A stretch of DNA of 64,000 nucleotides from Enoplosus armatus. Its lineage: Eukaryota > Chordata > Actinopteri > Centrarchiformes > Enoplosidae. Below are positions 20,331 through 34,711 of the stretch, one piece after another. The stretch's first letter is position 1, and every line of letters begins with the position of its first letter. The translations under genes and the position numbers were made by a program. The stretch spans positions 11,958,501 to 12,022,500 of the forward strand of contig NC_092193.1 of assembly GCF_043641665.1 (NCBI RefSeq), written 5' to 3'. The notes beneath the pieces were generated by a model, which had not been told where the DNA came from, ran no database searches, and saw only the letters and a program-made list of their open reading frames with translations.

Positions 20331-22413
20331 TGGGTGTATGGGAGAGGTAGCCTGCACATTGGCAGACATACTGTACATGCAGGGGTTAAATTTCGGAAAA
20401 GCCCTCAGGGGTCGGCTTCCAGCAGCTACACATAATATGCAAAAGAGCCAGTGGGTGTTACGTATTTACGTGCATTTTGCTTTTTGGGCCGCTTTTAGTT
20501 ACAACTTACTGAGTTTCTTCGAGTGAAGCCTTTAGAACATTAACTGGAAATAAACACAGCCCTGTTCCTTTCAATGGTAAACCTTGGTACCTCTTTCCTA
20601 GACTATGAGCTCCCCCTGCTGGTTAATACAACACAAGACACACACAATATTGGCAATGTATTATTATTTTTTATTAATACTAATAATTTGGAGACAATTC
20701 AAACGAAATACATAGCAGGCGAGTGACAAATTAAAGGGAAAACCTGAATAAATGAGTGCAGAAAAATAACAAATGCAGATGCTTTCACAAAGGGCAAGAG
20801 AGGTCACTGTTTTGATAAGTGTAAAAATTAAACCCAAATCAACACCGATGAGAGATTTTGGTGCTATGTATCAGCATCAAAACATTACATTTGGGAATAT
20901 CTTTTGGAAGAATGGTGTTAATCCGTCCAGTAGAGTTACAGAGACTTGAGCAATCTAAGCACTGAAGGTTTTCTAGCAACTCATGGTGGACCAATAACAC
21001 CAAAGGTACATTATGTTGATGTTGTTGTTGTTTTTAATTTGTCACTCATCTGCAGCTTTACTTGCAGTGGTGAGTTCTGAACAACGGAGAATGATTGCAT
21101 AAAAGTGTCAGAAATATATGGTAAATGTTCAAACAGCACAATCGGATGCTATATGACAGGTTTAAGATCAGATAACACCTCACAAAGACACTTCATGTTG
21201 GGGTTTCCTTAATTTTGTCACTCATCTGTATATATGTCATGCACAGCATGTATTACACATGTTATGACACATAGATGAGACAGACAACATGAGGGAACTG
21301 ACAAACCTAGAATGTGGTGATAACAAAAGCAGGCAAATATTATTGAGAATAAAGGGAAGTAAACTGAACCAGACAAAAATATAGGAAAGGAAAAAAGAGA
21401 AAAGGAAAGATAGATGATGCATGCAATAAAGTATTTTAATAAGTGTATAAATGTACAGTCATTAGGCCTTACACACAGCATAATCATTCACACACACATC
21501 AAATGTCAAAATACAATCTTCAAGTACAGATCAAATATAATTTCTAGGTACTGAAATGAGCACTGACAAATAGAACAATCGCCTCAAGTACAGAGTAGTT
21601 ACTGTCAGCAGAAGTGTTCACCAACATGTTTCCCTTTGAGAAAAGAAAGAAATCCTCACATGCAGTTCTCAAGTTTGATAGGAATAATGTGGTTTTAAAT
21701 ACACTATAGACAAAGTCTATATTAAGATAGTGAAGCAAGCAGGATGGACGTTTGGATGCAGAGTTGGAAAATGTGTCTTGTAGTGTAACCCAGTGTGTGC
21801 ATTCTTAGGTAATTTAATTGATTTTGCTTCAAAAGTCCATGGATTATGCTCAAAAAAAATGTTTATTAGAGTTGGGTTTGGATTGTTATTTATCACAGAA
21901 TTCATCATCAGCATTGTTTCATGATATGGAAGTAACTACAGTAACTGATCGGAATTCATAGATGTATCTAAGTCATTGTGTGGTCAAATGAATAAATATG
22001 CACTGTGGCATTAAAAGTCTAATTTTTGGTCAGCAGTGTTGCCTGATGTCAGTGTAGTGAAGTGTGAGACGCCACAGGTATAGGTGTCACTTTCTAAATG
22101 ATGACCTTGGAGCTGGTGTACGTTTACACCACTAACCACCATTGACCTAATTACCTTGAAACACATGAAGCTGCTGTTTAGTGTTACATCTGTGATACTC
22201 TTGGCTGTTGAAGACCTGCTAACCTAGACTCAAGACTGTAATTACTATCAAAGGAGATTCTACAATTAATATTGAGTTAAAGGGACTTAATATTTATGCA
22301 ATAAATTATTTTATGTTTTATGCTGGAACTAAATTTTGACATATTTTTATAGGTTTGCTTTAATTTTACATATCTGTTTCACTTTCTGTTAAAAATCCTT
22401 GTGTTTTTCACAG

Positions 22414-22640
22414 CAGCCATTTTGACTTGTCATAGTAGGAAAAGCACAGGTGTTACTAATAACCTTAATGATGGCTGTCTTCTATTCAAGTGTCCCAGTA
22501 AGCCGAGACAGTGTGGCAGTGAGCCAGAATGCACAATACCAGGACCCTGAAACTGAAGCAACTAAATGGAATTCAGCCATCATTCATTTTTTTTATTTAC
22601 ACCTGTGATCTTTCTACTGTGACATGTCAAAATGTCTTCA
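22414..22640. mobile_element. MITE family B, copy 1
   Basis: The left arm CATTTTGACTTGTCATAGTA (22418 on) and the right arm, read on the minus strand as CATTTTGACATGTCACAGTA, match almost base for base for about 36 bases, out to CACAGGTGT. The interior (TTAATGATGGCTGT and neighbours) matches the copy at 62.5 kb in the same orientation. It is a non-coding, short, terminal-inverted-repeat element. Confidence 0.65.
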
Positions 22641-22882
22641 ATGAAAAAGGCCTATTATAACCGACTGATCCTTGACCTATTTCAAATGTTCTTATTTTTA
22701 CAACAATGAAATGAAAAACTTATAAAACATGAAAAAGGCATTTCAAGAAGAAGTTTCAATGTTCTATTTGCTGGTTGTTGTAGATTTAGAAAGCCATTTT
22801 TATAATAAGGGATCTCTTTTAGCACCACATGATATTTATAAACTACAATGTGCAACTTCTAATTCAATTCACAAAACAAACA

Positions 22883-23175
22883 CATCAGAATCAGAATCAG
22901 AAATACTTTATTGATCCCCGGGGGGAAATTGTACAGCACCGGTGCTCCCATTCCAGAGTAGGAAAATAGCATAATTTAGAACTAAAGGTATGTACAAAAT
23001 ATAAAAATAAGAAATAGAAAATAAAAAATATACACATTTACAGTATTTAAGTGAAGTGAGGTAAAAAAATATATATATATATACAGTAACAATGTATATA
23101 TATGTATGGATGTGTTGCACTGTAGTGTATAACTATATATGTATTGCACTATACATGTATTGCACTTAAACAATC
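22883..23175 (-). repeat. teleost interspersed repeat, LINE 3'-end-like
   Basis: It opens AATCAGAATCAGAAATACTT, then TATTGATCCCCGGGGGGAAA, a motif found at the edge of many dispersed copies in perciform genomes. It continues into an A-rich segment and repeated TGTATTGCACT-type text with a TA run (23068-23084). This arrangement is typical of the truncated 3' end of a retroelement in minus orientation. The exact family is not determined. Confidence 0.55.
23068..23084. repeat. (AT)n microsatellite
   Basis: A short AT dinucleotide run inside the interspersed repeat. Confidence 0.8.
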
Positions 23176-25051
23176 ACAATAAATAGTGAGGTAGTGAATG
23201 ACAGATGAAGTATTACCATGAAGAAGTCTTCATGGTAATGAAGATTAAACTCAAAGTTTCTTCTGAAGTTGAATAAATGTTCATTTGTGTTGAGTAGAGG
23301 AGAACAATGTTGGCATATTACAGATAGAGGGCAGCATGGCTCTATTTTATACAACACTGGGAATAGTAATCAGATCAATTTGCCCTTTACAGTTCAACAT
23401 GAGAAATGCAGTCTGGCTGTTTCCTTGCCTGTCCAACATCCCTTTTTTCTATCTCTTTTGTTCTTCCAGTTGTTCAAGTGATAAACAGTAACCCAGTTTG
23501 TGGTGTTTTTTTCCATACTTGAGAGACATCCTGTCCATGAGTAAAATATTCTCTGTTCCACTATGAGGGATGAGATGAGCAGTCCTGTCAAGACATCTCA
23601 GGGTTGTAGAGCTGGCAGAGCAACAATAAACCCTGCGAAAGGTTAAATATGCAATATGCATATGATATGTCTTTACTGAGCTAACGCAATGTGGTATTAC
23701 ACCAACAAAAACTCAACATTTGCCACAAAGTTTTGCATTTTCTGAATGATGTTCGGGCATCCAGTGGAAGGTAGACCCATCTGACCTATGTCCACATTTC
23801 TGTATGAGACTCTCTCCACCTTTTCATGCTCATCTTAAATCTCTATGATTAAAATTTATTATGTAAGTTTATATAAGTATTAGCAGACAAATGTGTTTTA
23901 AAACAATAAGTCATTTCAGCAAAATAAAACATAATTACATGCTGAGTGGATAAATGCTCAAGGAGCTCTTTTCTGGTTGTTGAGCTTAATTGATGCCCTT
24001 TGGCTATCAGCATTAAGGACTAATTTTCAAGAGAATATGGAGGCACTGTGACTGGGAGATAAAATAGGCTTTTTCAAGGCTAATGACTTACACTTTGCTA
24101 GCCATGCGAGCCATCATGTGGGTGTTAAGTCTTTAAATGCAGCGGATCCCCTCTGCTATTCCTACAAAGTAATTGCCTTCTGTTTTTATCGGTGTCGTAC
24201 ATGCAATCTACTGATCATAATATGCAAACCCTGACATTGTTATGTGTTGCATTGGGATACCATTATGCATGCATTTATAAAAGATGTTAAAAACAAAAGA
24301 CGCCATTACTGAAAGATGATAAATCACGTAGTCAGACTCACAGTTGTCTGAAGAAACATCAGATCATTATTTTGCTCCTGCAACAAGAATGAGATCAGGT
24401 TGACAACCACCTTACTTTTCAGCTTCCCTGTATATTTCTTACAGGAGGCTTTTAGAGACAAAGCAGCGATGCCTCTCAGGGTAGGGAAAAAGGCAGCTGC
24501 ATAGATAGTTGCAGAATAACAGGACAGACAGCTGCCAGGTGAACAGATGGATCCTATTAATATAATAGAGGAGACAAGAAACATGAAACCAGATGCTGGC
24601 TGGGCTCTTTGTCTGCACAAGAACAGGTATTGTAGAATTCAGCTCATATTAATTCACCGCACTGCCAGATAATTATTTTCCATAGTTACGTGAAGAACAC
24701 ATTTCAAAACTTTAGCATGTTGTAAAAATGAGGCTCAGTGTGAGTGTTGAGAACCACAGGGAGTACACAAACTTCAAAAGGCTTCAGGATAGTGAATCTG
24801 TTTTAATCTTTAATTTCAAAGAGATAAAATGTTTAAATATTTCAGGGACAAATTTGCATCATAATTTCTTCTGACAACTGGGAGTTTAAACACAGTGTGG
24901 AATGACTGTTACTTACCTTTAAATAGAGAGGGTTTTTCATCACTGTCTAATTAAAGACCAAAAATGCGGACTTTTAAGAAAGAAACTTCTGGAAGGACTT
25001 TGTTTGATTGGGATACATTAAACAGGCAAAATTAGGAAAGTGGACATGAGA

Positions 25052-25088
25052 AGAAGAAGAGACAGACTCGTTCTCTGTCTCTTCTTCT
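25052..25088. repeat. perfect 15-bp hairpin
   Basis: AGAAGAAGAGACAGA (25052-25066) and its exact reverse complement TCTGTCTCTTCTTCT (25074-25088), with a 7-base loop. Not followed by a T run and not in a gene. Confidence 0.8.
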
Positions 25089-27916
25089 GGCCATATCTCA
25101 GAAATCAAGTCTTTGGCATTGACGAGCTTTGAATAAAGTGGAAAGTTTTAGGTCTGAGTGAGATTAGAAAGTGTATCACATGTGCTTAGATGTTATGAAC
25201 AGATATTATTAAACTGTACAGACATCGGTAAGCTACATAAAGGAGTCAAAATCAATCTAATAATTATCAGCCGATTGATGAAGAGACGCTGGGCGGACTG
25301 AAGGTCAAGTATTGACCCTCATTTCAGTGGGGTAAGGCAGACATAAAATCCTAAAAGGATATATATAATTTGTTTTTTTAATAACTCACTGCACTATTTT
25401 GTTGTCAGTATTATATTTCATTACTTTGCACCACATCAGTGTCCTCTGAGTTTGTGTAACTTTGAGTCATAAGGTTGGGTTGACCTTTCGTACTCCTTTT
25501 GACCCATGAGGGAAATTGATTGCTCTGCAGAATTATTTTTGAACTGATAAAATATAGGAAATTAATCCCTGCTTTGCAGAAAAAAAAAATTTAATTGAGG
25601 CAGAGAGGGGATTTGCTATTCTTCTGACTTTTGCACAAGCTTTAATGTGTAAAGGCCTCTGAGTGCAGTCCCTACTTGATGAACAATTCTATTGCCCATG
25701 GCTGGAGGAGCTAATTAGAATCTATTTATAATCATAGGGGAATATATCCAAAGAGCTAAGAGAGTGAGGAGGATAGAGAAAGAGAGAGGGGGCTGAAAGG
25801 GGTGCGTGTGTGGGGGGGAATGGGTGTCATAAAATCAGTCGGCAAGCTGTGATATCTGAAACCAAAGAGCCAGACAAAACCAAATTAACAGGTTTGCACA
25901 GACAGTTTCTTTCTTGGTTGAAGAGGAAAAGGAGTGGAGCAGCAGTTTATAGCACATTCTTGAGTAACACAAGGGCATAAGCGGAGTGATGAAGAGGAAT
26001 CGCTTGATCTTAAAGTTACAAGTTTCAGAAACTTCTCATAACAGCTTTCAGTAGTCAAGTCTTATGTAAAGCTCTCAGGGGCCAGTACAGAGAGACCCTT
26101 CTCATGAGGACGAGAAGAAAAGACAGTGAAGAAGCAAAATGTGTGAGCCCCATGATCAAACTATCACAACTCATTTGTCAAAAATAACATTAAGATACTT
26201 TTGCATATTAAACAGGACATATTGTAATTCTGCTTGGTGCGTCTCTCTGGCCAACCTTCACTTGCTCTCAGCGGTTGCATCATCAAAGATTCCAATCAGG
26301 AGCAGCTTCACTGCTTCACTACTTTGTGCAAAAAACATGACCATGCTGTCAGCCCTCTGCAGCCAGCCACTTATGTTTATGCAATGATGTGACCCAGAGC
26401 AGACGCAAACCAACGAGTTCAATGTGGACCACATATCATTATATCATTAATAGTGTGTCTGACTGGACTTGTGAATCACTAAAGCACCCAGTCACATGCA
26501 CACAGACAAACTAGGACACACGAGCACACAGGTCAATGCACTATGCTCCATATGAGCTGTTTATATCACATTTGCTCAGATGAGAAAAGCATTGGTACTT
26601 CTCTCAGCCAGTGTTTATTTAAAGGCAAGGACACAAAAATAGTACAAACTGAAATATCCTCTGATCCACTTATAACAACCTGATTTTCTCCACATCGAGC
26701 AATCATTGATTGATGTGACAGGATGAAAACATCTGAACAGCATGTAAAATGAGATGTTTTTGTCTATCAAACATGGGCCCTTCACTGTTCCTCTCTATCA
26801 CATCATCTCCATGTTGTCATCTTTTCTCCCCCTTACTCAATTGTCTCTCCTATGTACCACTGAGGAGACACTCAAGTCCCTCTCTTTTGGTAAAGCACCA
26901 AAGAGCTGCGAGACAGTGGCCTCCCTTACAGGCACACCCAAGAGGCCTTATTAAAGCCAAGGTTAAATCCCACTCTGCTCTGTCTTACACTTCATACTAG
27001 TATCCAATCTAAGAGTTCTCTAATATCCTGGACTCTCTGCTGCACTCTCAACTCCTCAGAGACACCCAGAGCACTGTATGATACAGTAACCCTTGTAGTG
27101 TTGCAATGAGTCAAGGTGAGATGCTTCTCTGTTTTTGCTCTGAATACCCTGTGGAAAGGAGAACAATGGGCCATCTCTAGCTTGTCTGGCTCGGGTCAGA
27201 GATTACTTTACCTCATTATATGTTATTAGAAGTTGTTTTTCCATTTTACGCAGCTGTTTTTGATAGAAGCAGGCAAACAATGTTGTTCCAATCCCATGAG
27301 AGCCTTCAACATTGTCACCTTTCCTGCAGTGATTTGCTCACTCGTGGAAAAACTGCAACAGAAACCTTCCGTGTAAAATGCCTTTGTTGCAGCATTATCC
27401 TGTATGTCGTATGGCACTATAAAGCAACCTCTTTGCTGCATAAATCAGTTGTCTGGCTCAGATAATGCCTTATGGAATTTCTCAAGCCTGCTGCAGCAAT
27501 AGAGGAGATGAATTCATAGGGCTCAAGTTCCCATATAAACCCAGGAGAAAGGGTAGTGGGCCGTGAGACACCAGAACTGATGCTCTGTCCTCAAGCCATA
27601 TCAGGGAGTGAAGTGAATGTGACAGAAAAGATTGAGGTGGGCTTTACTTTGAGATCCCAGGTCTGTAGAGGAGAGTAGAGGGGGGTGAACATATGGGTGA
27701 GGGTGGGGGTTGTTTGGGGCACCATATCCTGTTATTCACCAAAAATTCTCTTTATGCTGAGGATTTTTTATGCATCAGCATATAATAACATACAGTCATC
27801 ATTTTTTGTGTCACAAAACTATTACAATAAACAGTTTTATGAATTAATTCCCAGCAACAGTAGAGTTTACACTCCTTCAGCTCAGTTGTCACCTCTGTTT
27901 GGGTTTAAATGATCCC

Positions 27917-28045
27917 ACTTAAAGGAATAGTTTGACCTTTGAGAAATTCAAATGGGTGGCAGTTAGCTTAGCTTAGTATAAAGACTGGAAGCAGGTAGAA
28001 ACAGCTAGTTCTTTCCAAAGTATGTCATTTGTTTAATCCAGCTCA
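27917..28045 (+). mobile_element. foldback family A, truncated copy
   Basis: It starts TTAAAGGAATAGTTTGACCT, then, after a deletion, TTAGCTTAGCTTAGTATAAA, then GGAAACAGCTAG-like text and GTTTAATCC. Each block occurs in the same order in the full copy at 61.9 kb. Only the left arm is recognisable here. Confidence 0.6.
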
Positions 28046-29365
28046 TAATTCTCAAGATTCTTCCAAATCATAAAGGGGTCTGTGTAGGTTTTATTATTCT
28101 TCTCATTTGACAAAAGACTGAATCTTTCACAGTCTAAAGATCACGAACGATTAACCTCAATACATTCTTGAATGGATTCATAAAGTTTGGGATTTTAGCT
28201 ATTCACAAACTTCTGTCTGTGTTTAAATGTTTTCTGTCTCTCTTCTTTACAAGGATTGTTGATATAAATGAATCCTAACATTGTCCTCTGCTGAGGTGTT
28301 GCTGCTGTACGGGTCAGTGCAGGATTATGTGACAGAATTATTACAATTCGAAGGTCCACATACTACTATTTCATGCTCACAATTTCTTAAATTCTTTTAT
28401 TCTGTCTTTCTTTAACTTTTGAATCATGTTTATTTTGTCACACTGTCCCCAAGGTCAAGAATGAACTTCCATGCTCAAAACTGCAGGTTTATTTTATAAA
28501 GTTTATTAAAAGTTAACTAAAAACATCCCTGCCTGTATGAATTTTGAATAATTACGCTCAATTCAACATATTATGACAGCCACCTGAGAAATTTTATGAA
28601 CAGAAGAGACAAGGCATCAAAGGAAAATGAGACATTTTTGTGTTTACAGTGTCTGTTTTCCATGACAATGAGAGTCCAAATGCATTGCGTATTCACTGCA
28701 CAGATGCTTGTCAAAGCTATTGGAACAAGGCTATAACATTACAGCACGGATCACACTTACTCCAATATCAGTGTGCCAAAAAAAATGTCAAACCTTCCTT
28801 CAATTTACTTCTGTTATATTTATGTTTTTCTCTCCCCAGAAATATGAATCCTGGTAATAAGCTCATGAAGGGAGGAAAATCTATGACAGTTTGTTGCAAG
28901 TGTGATACTGAGTACTAGACAGAAAATACAGCTCATGCCTTGTGTTATCAAGCTGTCATGTTGTTTGTTTACATAGCAATGAGCTATGATGAAGTGTGGG
29001 CTTTGGAAGTGATTTACAGGCAATCATATTTCTCCTCATTGCTGCTCTACACTGGACACAATGTCAGAAATCATAGACAAGAGATAAGGGACAAGACTAA
29101 GGGGAGGAAAGAGAAAACACTGAGGTGTTTAAAATAAGTGACTCTGTGCTGCGTGCCTATACCTAATTCAACAATAATCAATATGCACGCTGCTTGGATA
29201 TAACTGACAGGTTAATATAACTTTTGTCTAAGACATTTCCTTGAGAAGTGCGGCATAAAAATGTATGTAAGGCCATCCCTGTCTGTTTTCTGATTTAAGT
29301 ATTGTGTATAGAAATGCTGTTGGTCAGCATTTTGAGGGAAGGACAAGCAGTCAAACAGGAAGATC

Positions 29366-29480
29366 TCAGTATCCATCCCTCCATCTGCTTATGGAAGCTA
29401 TCCCAGCACACATTGGGCAAGAGATGGGGTACATCCTGGGCAGGTTGCCAGTCTACCACAGGGCTAACACAGACCTCAGT
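29366..29480 (+). repeat. dispersed vertebrate/teleost repeat fragment
   Basis: Contains GGAAGCTATCCCAGCACACA, GGGCAAGAGATGGGGTACAT, CCTGGGCAGGTTGCCAGTCT and CACAGGGCTAACACA. These phrases recur, slightly altered, in a very common fish repeat. It is a fragment; no coding capacity, and the class is not assigned. Confidence 0.5.
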
Positions 29481-29814
29481 AGAGCCAATTAAATTCTGTG
29501 TATTTGAGTGGTTCACCAAGCCTCTGCTGAGAGCTGTAGCCACACTTTTAAAGATGGCCTTTTACATTTGAATAATCTGCGACTGTCCACACAGCTTTGC
29601 TTTCATTCTGTTATTTTCTGTAGAAGAACATTTGGCTTTAAGATTATAATGAACTCTGTGAAAGTTCCAAGTAATAAAATATCAGACCCCAACTGATTAA
29701 CTAATTAAGTGCATTCAGCCAAGCTACAGTATGTAGTCAATAAAGCTGTTCATATTGCAGTCAGATAAATTAAACCAGTAATGATATGACCCTAAAGCAA
29801 TGCAAATCAATCCA

Positions 29815-30440
29815 GGGTTTTGTTTATTCCAGGTTTTTAGCCAAGCTAAGGACATGGTTCTTGGGATAGCAATGTCTGTCTGTCTCTCTGTCTGTTGGTC
29901 ATCACTCTGGTCCAGACTGAAATATCTAAAAAAAAAATTGGATGGATTGCCATTTTGTACAGACGCTCATGGTCCCCAGATGATGAATCCTACTGACTTT
30001 GGTAATCCCAGACTTTTCATCTAATGTTAGCGCAATGGAGATTGAGACATTTTTGGTTACAAGTGAAATTAAACTATTGGATGGATTGACATGAAATTCT
30101 GTACAGACATTCATGTCCCCCAAAGGATGAATTGTAATAACTTTAGTGATCCCTTTTCATCAACCACCATCAAGTCAAATGTATTTAATACTTTAGTTTA
30201 TGACCAAATACCTGTAAAACTAAAGACATCCCATTCAGCCTCAATTTAGTGCTAATTACCAAATGGTAGCATGCTTACACGCTAAACTAGAATATTGAAT
30301 ACTGTAAACATTACACCTGCTGAAAAGTCAGCATGTTAGCATTGTCATTGTGAGCATGTTAGCATGCTGACTTTAGCATTTAGCTTAATATAGCCAGTAT
30401 AGCCTTGCAGAGCCAATAGCATGGATGTAGACTCAGTCTT
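29815..30440 (+). repeat. long teleost interspersed repeat with two internal units
   Basis: Two related units follow each other: about 29912-30020 (TTGGATGGATTGCCATTTTG, then GTACAGACGCTCATGGTCCC) and about 30070-30160 (TTGGATGGATTGACATGAAA, then GTACAGACATTCATGTCCCC). A tail rich in GTTAGCATGCTGA words (30315-30390) follows. The whole order fits a dispersed repeat I have seen widely in perciform sequence. No open frame; family name unknown to me. Confidence 0.6.
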
Positions 30441-32577
30441 TTCATACACAAGAGCAAGTTCAGTGAATAGTTCCTTTTGTTATTGAAGGTGTGCCAATCA
30501 GTGACAGACTTTGGTTGCACACAGACTTGCAGACCCTTGCCCATCCCTGGCATGACTCCCTTTCCTTCCAGCAGATTACTGAAATGTTTCCGTTTGTGAG
30601 GTAGGACAATGAGGTACGGCAGAGCTTTTGAGGGCATTTCATTAAGTTTTGATGCTGTTGCTCAGTCTGACCAACTGTCTCGTTACAGATGTCCCTGTTC
30701 CTGTTCGACTGTGGGTCAGAGCACACTAATTAGTCCAACCTTTCACTGACAAGTTGACAGTTGTAGGACCATTAGGGTCATGAGTGTTAGATTATGTTTT
30801 CATCAGTCTACATTTTGTTAACTTTGCTTCCCTTGACGTGAGGGTCCAGATGGATTATTTCTAAAGGGAACAAGGCTACCTTTCAAAATAGGCCAATTTC
30901 TTCAACCAGTAGATGCATCTGTCCTAAATCTCTCAGCTGGGTAAGAGAGCGAGGAGTCCATCTGTCAATAATTAAGTGTGCACCCAGTTTGCAGGTAGTA
31001 TTTAGGTTACTGATCACACCCTTCCTGTTACTGTAAACTAGCTGTAAAAAATATCACATGCGATTAAACTCTAGCATTAGTGGGTTTAGTGAATTCCCAG
31101 CCAAATGCTCTGCAACATTCCTATATGTCACAATTGTTTTAGTGTTTGTTGTTTGTGTTACCTAAAGCTACTTTTCAAAGTTGGTCAGGCAGAAGGTGCT
31201 GAGGTCAGCAGCCCAACTCAGAAATCCTTATGAAAAGGAATAGATGCTGCTTTACCGCTCCTGCTGGCTATATGCAATATAAATCATACATCAGTGTCTG
31301 TCTGTTTGGTTGAAAATAAATATCTATGTACATCCTTGAAGGTAACTGGAATTATCAAAGAGACTAATTAGTAAAATATACAGGCTGTCTAAATGAGTTC
31401 TCTTTGGGTATTTGCACAACCCTTCCAAAAAAACAGCCAGAGGACCACAGCACAGACCTTCATGTTATCATGTATTTTAGAACAGGGTCTTTGACAGTCC
31501 GGGGAAAGATGCAGTGAACCAACATGAAATGAGTGAAAACTATCCCAAATTCAGGTGCTGGGCTGAATGTGAGGCTGCTGAATAAATCATGGCGTCCAAG
31601 TCCATTAGGGAATTGCCAGAATTCTCTTTGCTAGCAACCAAGGGATCACTTCAAAGTTTGATGAGGGAGGCGATGAGACTGCACGCGTCTCACACCTGAC
31701 AAAGGTTTTTCTTGGTGTTGTGAACCAAGTTATCTGAGATCACATGTAAAAAAGTATAATGATTGTTTTCTCTTCTGTTTTTATCAACTTATTTACCCCA
31801 TGGGTTGAGTGACATAGTTAAATTTAGATGTAATAAACAAGGTGTTGATAAAGACAGTTTGGTAACTATGTGGGCAGCTCTAACACACAGACAGAAAGAG
31901 GTCGACAGAGAAAGAGACAGGGCATCTCAGATTCTCCTGCTAATGTTCTGCATGTCATCTGGAAGGAGCCAGAAGAAAAGATCAGGGCTCTTTGAAATGT
32001 TAAATATAATCTCAGACATAAAACAATAAAGGTCTTCTCTAATCCTCAGCCAAACAGAGTTATCAGGCCAAAAATAGTGCATGAGCAGTGTAGGAAGTAA
32101 ACAGTCTGTGACTGAAGCATATGCAAAACTCCAGTCTTTGTCCAGCCAGCTATGATTTTATGTTTGTACAACATACATTAGAGCAATATGTTAGGGTCAA
32201 CTGCAGATTGACTTTGAAATTAGGGTTATCCATAAATATTAAGAGATAGAAGATTTGAGTTTACCTTGTTTTTAAAAATAACTTGAAAGAGGTTGAGGTT
32301 GAAAGAATACAGAATTTGTTGCTTTGTATTGAAAATGGATATTTAATAGTTTTTTACGTATTGATGGGTTTATATTTATTAGAGAATATTCTGAAAAGAT
32401 GGTTGTAACATATGTTTTGTACTTTTGGTCATTTATATTTCTTATAAACAAATTATTTAAACAAATAAATTATATAATAATAATATTATTTATAAACAAA
32501 GCATACTGTACTGGAGATGAGATGTGCTTTAATTTTGATGGACTCGCGTCCACGCTGCTCACACTGGTCTGCACCTC

Positions 32578-32579
<2 letters not shown>

Positions 32580-32610
<31 letters not shown>
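32580..32610. repeat. (TG)n microsatellite
   Basis: An uninterrupted TG run, intergenic. Confidence 0.9.
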
Positions 32611-32611
<1 letters not shown>

Positions 32612-34519
32612 CTCCATTTAAACACTGTGGGTTCCTGAAGCTGTAAAAATTATCCAATAATCACAAGAGACAAAGAGGAATCAAAATAATTATAACTTAA
32701 TGTAGCAGAAATATGTTTTTTCTTCTTTTCTCTTTTAGTAAACATTTCCCGACCCCTCAGATTAATCTTGAAAACCCTTGTGAGGGCCCCAACCACTGCA
32801 TTAGAAGCCCCTTCCAACTTGTTCCCTTACCGAGTGTGGTTGATGTATTATAATAAATGTGGTGTGGGGCTGCTGACCTGTTTAACTAACGCAGTGAATA
32901 GTGTCAGAGCACCAACTTTGTTTTTTTCCACTGTGAAAAATGTACACATGCAGGACAGGTTTGTTTTCCAAGCCCCAAGAATCATAAATCATAAACCACA
33001 AATCACCACCGTCTCAAAGCCAAAGATCCAGCAGCGCTGACTGTGGCTGAATATGCTGAAGTACAGTACAGTGAAAATTCACAGTGTCTCCCCCCATTCA
33101 CAGTGATGAATGGTCCCCCTCTCTTTGTCAAAACAACAAAGCATGCAGAGACAAAAGGCTTTGATGATGAGTAATTGTTTTTGAGCTGGAATATGTACAC
33201 ATTTGTGTGTGCGCAGAGTATTTCTGTCAATGTGAGATATTTGGCTCACTTTTCCCTTTATAATCCCTCTTCATGAAGCACATAAGGCTTAATGTGCTGC
33301 CAAGGGGATGCATTAAGGTGGGTGTCCCCGGAATAATGTGATGGAGCAACAGTATCAGGGAGGTCGTTTCCTTCCTGCTTGCATCTGATTGGAGTGTAGA
33401 ACATCTTGACCTCTTGACGTCCATAATTGAGAGCATTTCAGAGGCATTGTAGCTATGGCAAATTACTGGGAATGCAGCTCAGATGAGAAAATGGAGAGAT
33501 TTGTCCGTGCAGCATGTACCTTACGTGACAGCCACTTACTCAGAGTGCATGCACGTAATGTTGTTTGCTTAGCTCCTCAGTACAAAACACAATGTTGTGA
33601 GCCCACACAAATCTGTCCAAATGAAATCTCTTGCAGGCTTATTTTGTGTACTATCTGTCTCCTCTCATCCCTTTGTTGACAAATTCTGTAATAAAATATG
33701 ACAGTTTGCACATAGACCGTGGAAGTTATTGAATTGTTGGCTCATTTTGAAGATTAATCTGGGCCAACACATTCCTTGTGGCGTTGTGAAACAGCATAGC
33801 CACTAATGGCATGATTTATCCCTCTAATACAGCCACAACACTGACTCTGGGTTGGGAATTCCTCACACTGATGTAAGATTGTCATATTACACCCCATGTG
33901 ATGAATGTTTACCATGTGGGGCACTCAAAAGCTCTGACAAAAATCCCACAAACAAATTTGACTGTGCCTCATAACAAATGGCCATACTGAATGCAATTGA
34001 GCATCACTAACATCCCCCAGTGCCACAGAAACACTTCCACATTTCAAAACACATTTGTTGGTGCGAGTTGTTTTTGTGAGCTTTTCTTACACTGGACTGT
34101 TTCTGATACAGACAAGAACTGCTCATTTTAATACAGACAGTCACACTTTGTATCTCCCAACAGCCAATCTTCCCATCCACTCTGCAACAAATAGCTTAGA
34201 GAAGAGGTTTCAATATCCACCAGGTGCCAGAGAGAGATGAAGATGCACAATTCAAATTGAATATACAGATATGTGGATATATGGACTACCTCCTGTACAG
34301 CCTGCAAGTAGTTGGTACACACTATTTCTATGTAAATACGTTGGATGTGGCCCTGGGGTCAGCTGTAATTACTATATGGATGTCAGTGGAGTAGTAAATA
34401 GGAGATGTGTGGAACTGCATGGCTGAAAGACAATCTGACAGGAAGTTGCTCTTGACCACAACCTGAGATAAAGTGGCTGGAAGTCTGAGACCTGCCCCTG
34501 AAAGCTGATGCAGTGGGTC

Positions 34520-34521
<2 letters not shown>

Positions 34522-34569
<48 letters not shown>

Positions 34570-34575
34570 TGTGTT
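34522..34575. repeat. (GT)n microsatellite
   Basis: A GT run with one ATGT interruption, intergenic. Confidence 0.9.
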
Positions 34576-34711
34576 GCACAAGTCTTTCATTCACTTGTTT
34601 GTCAGCTACTGGTCACACGATTAGGGCAAGGGTTTGGGTTAGTTGCAGTGCTAAGGGTTACAGTTAGGGGCTAGGGAATCCATTGTGTCAATGGCTCATT
34701 TTTGTTATTGA

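Noticed and set aside
24324..24620. 98-codon minus-strand open frame with hydrophobic start
   Set aside because: No recognisable domain, no splice context and no promoter; open frames of this length occur by chance in this much DNA.
25052..25088. Hairpin as a microRNA or terminator
   Set aside because: The stem is only 15 bases of GA-rich repeat, too short for a pre-miRNA, and there is no gene to terminate.
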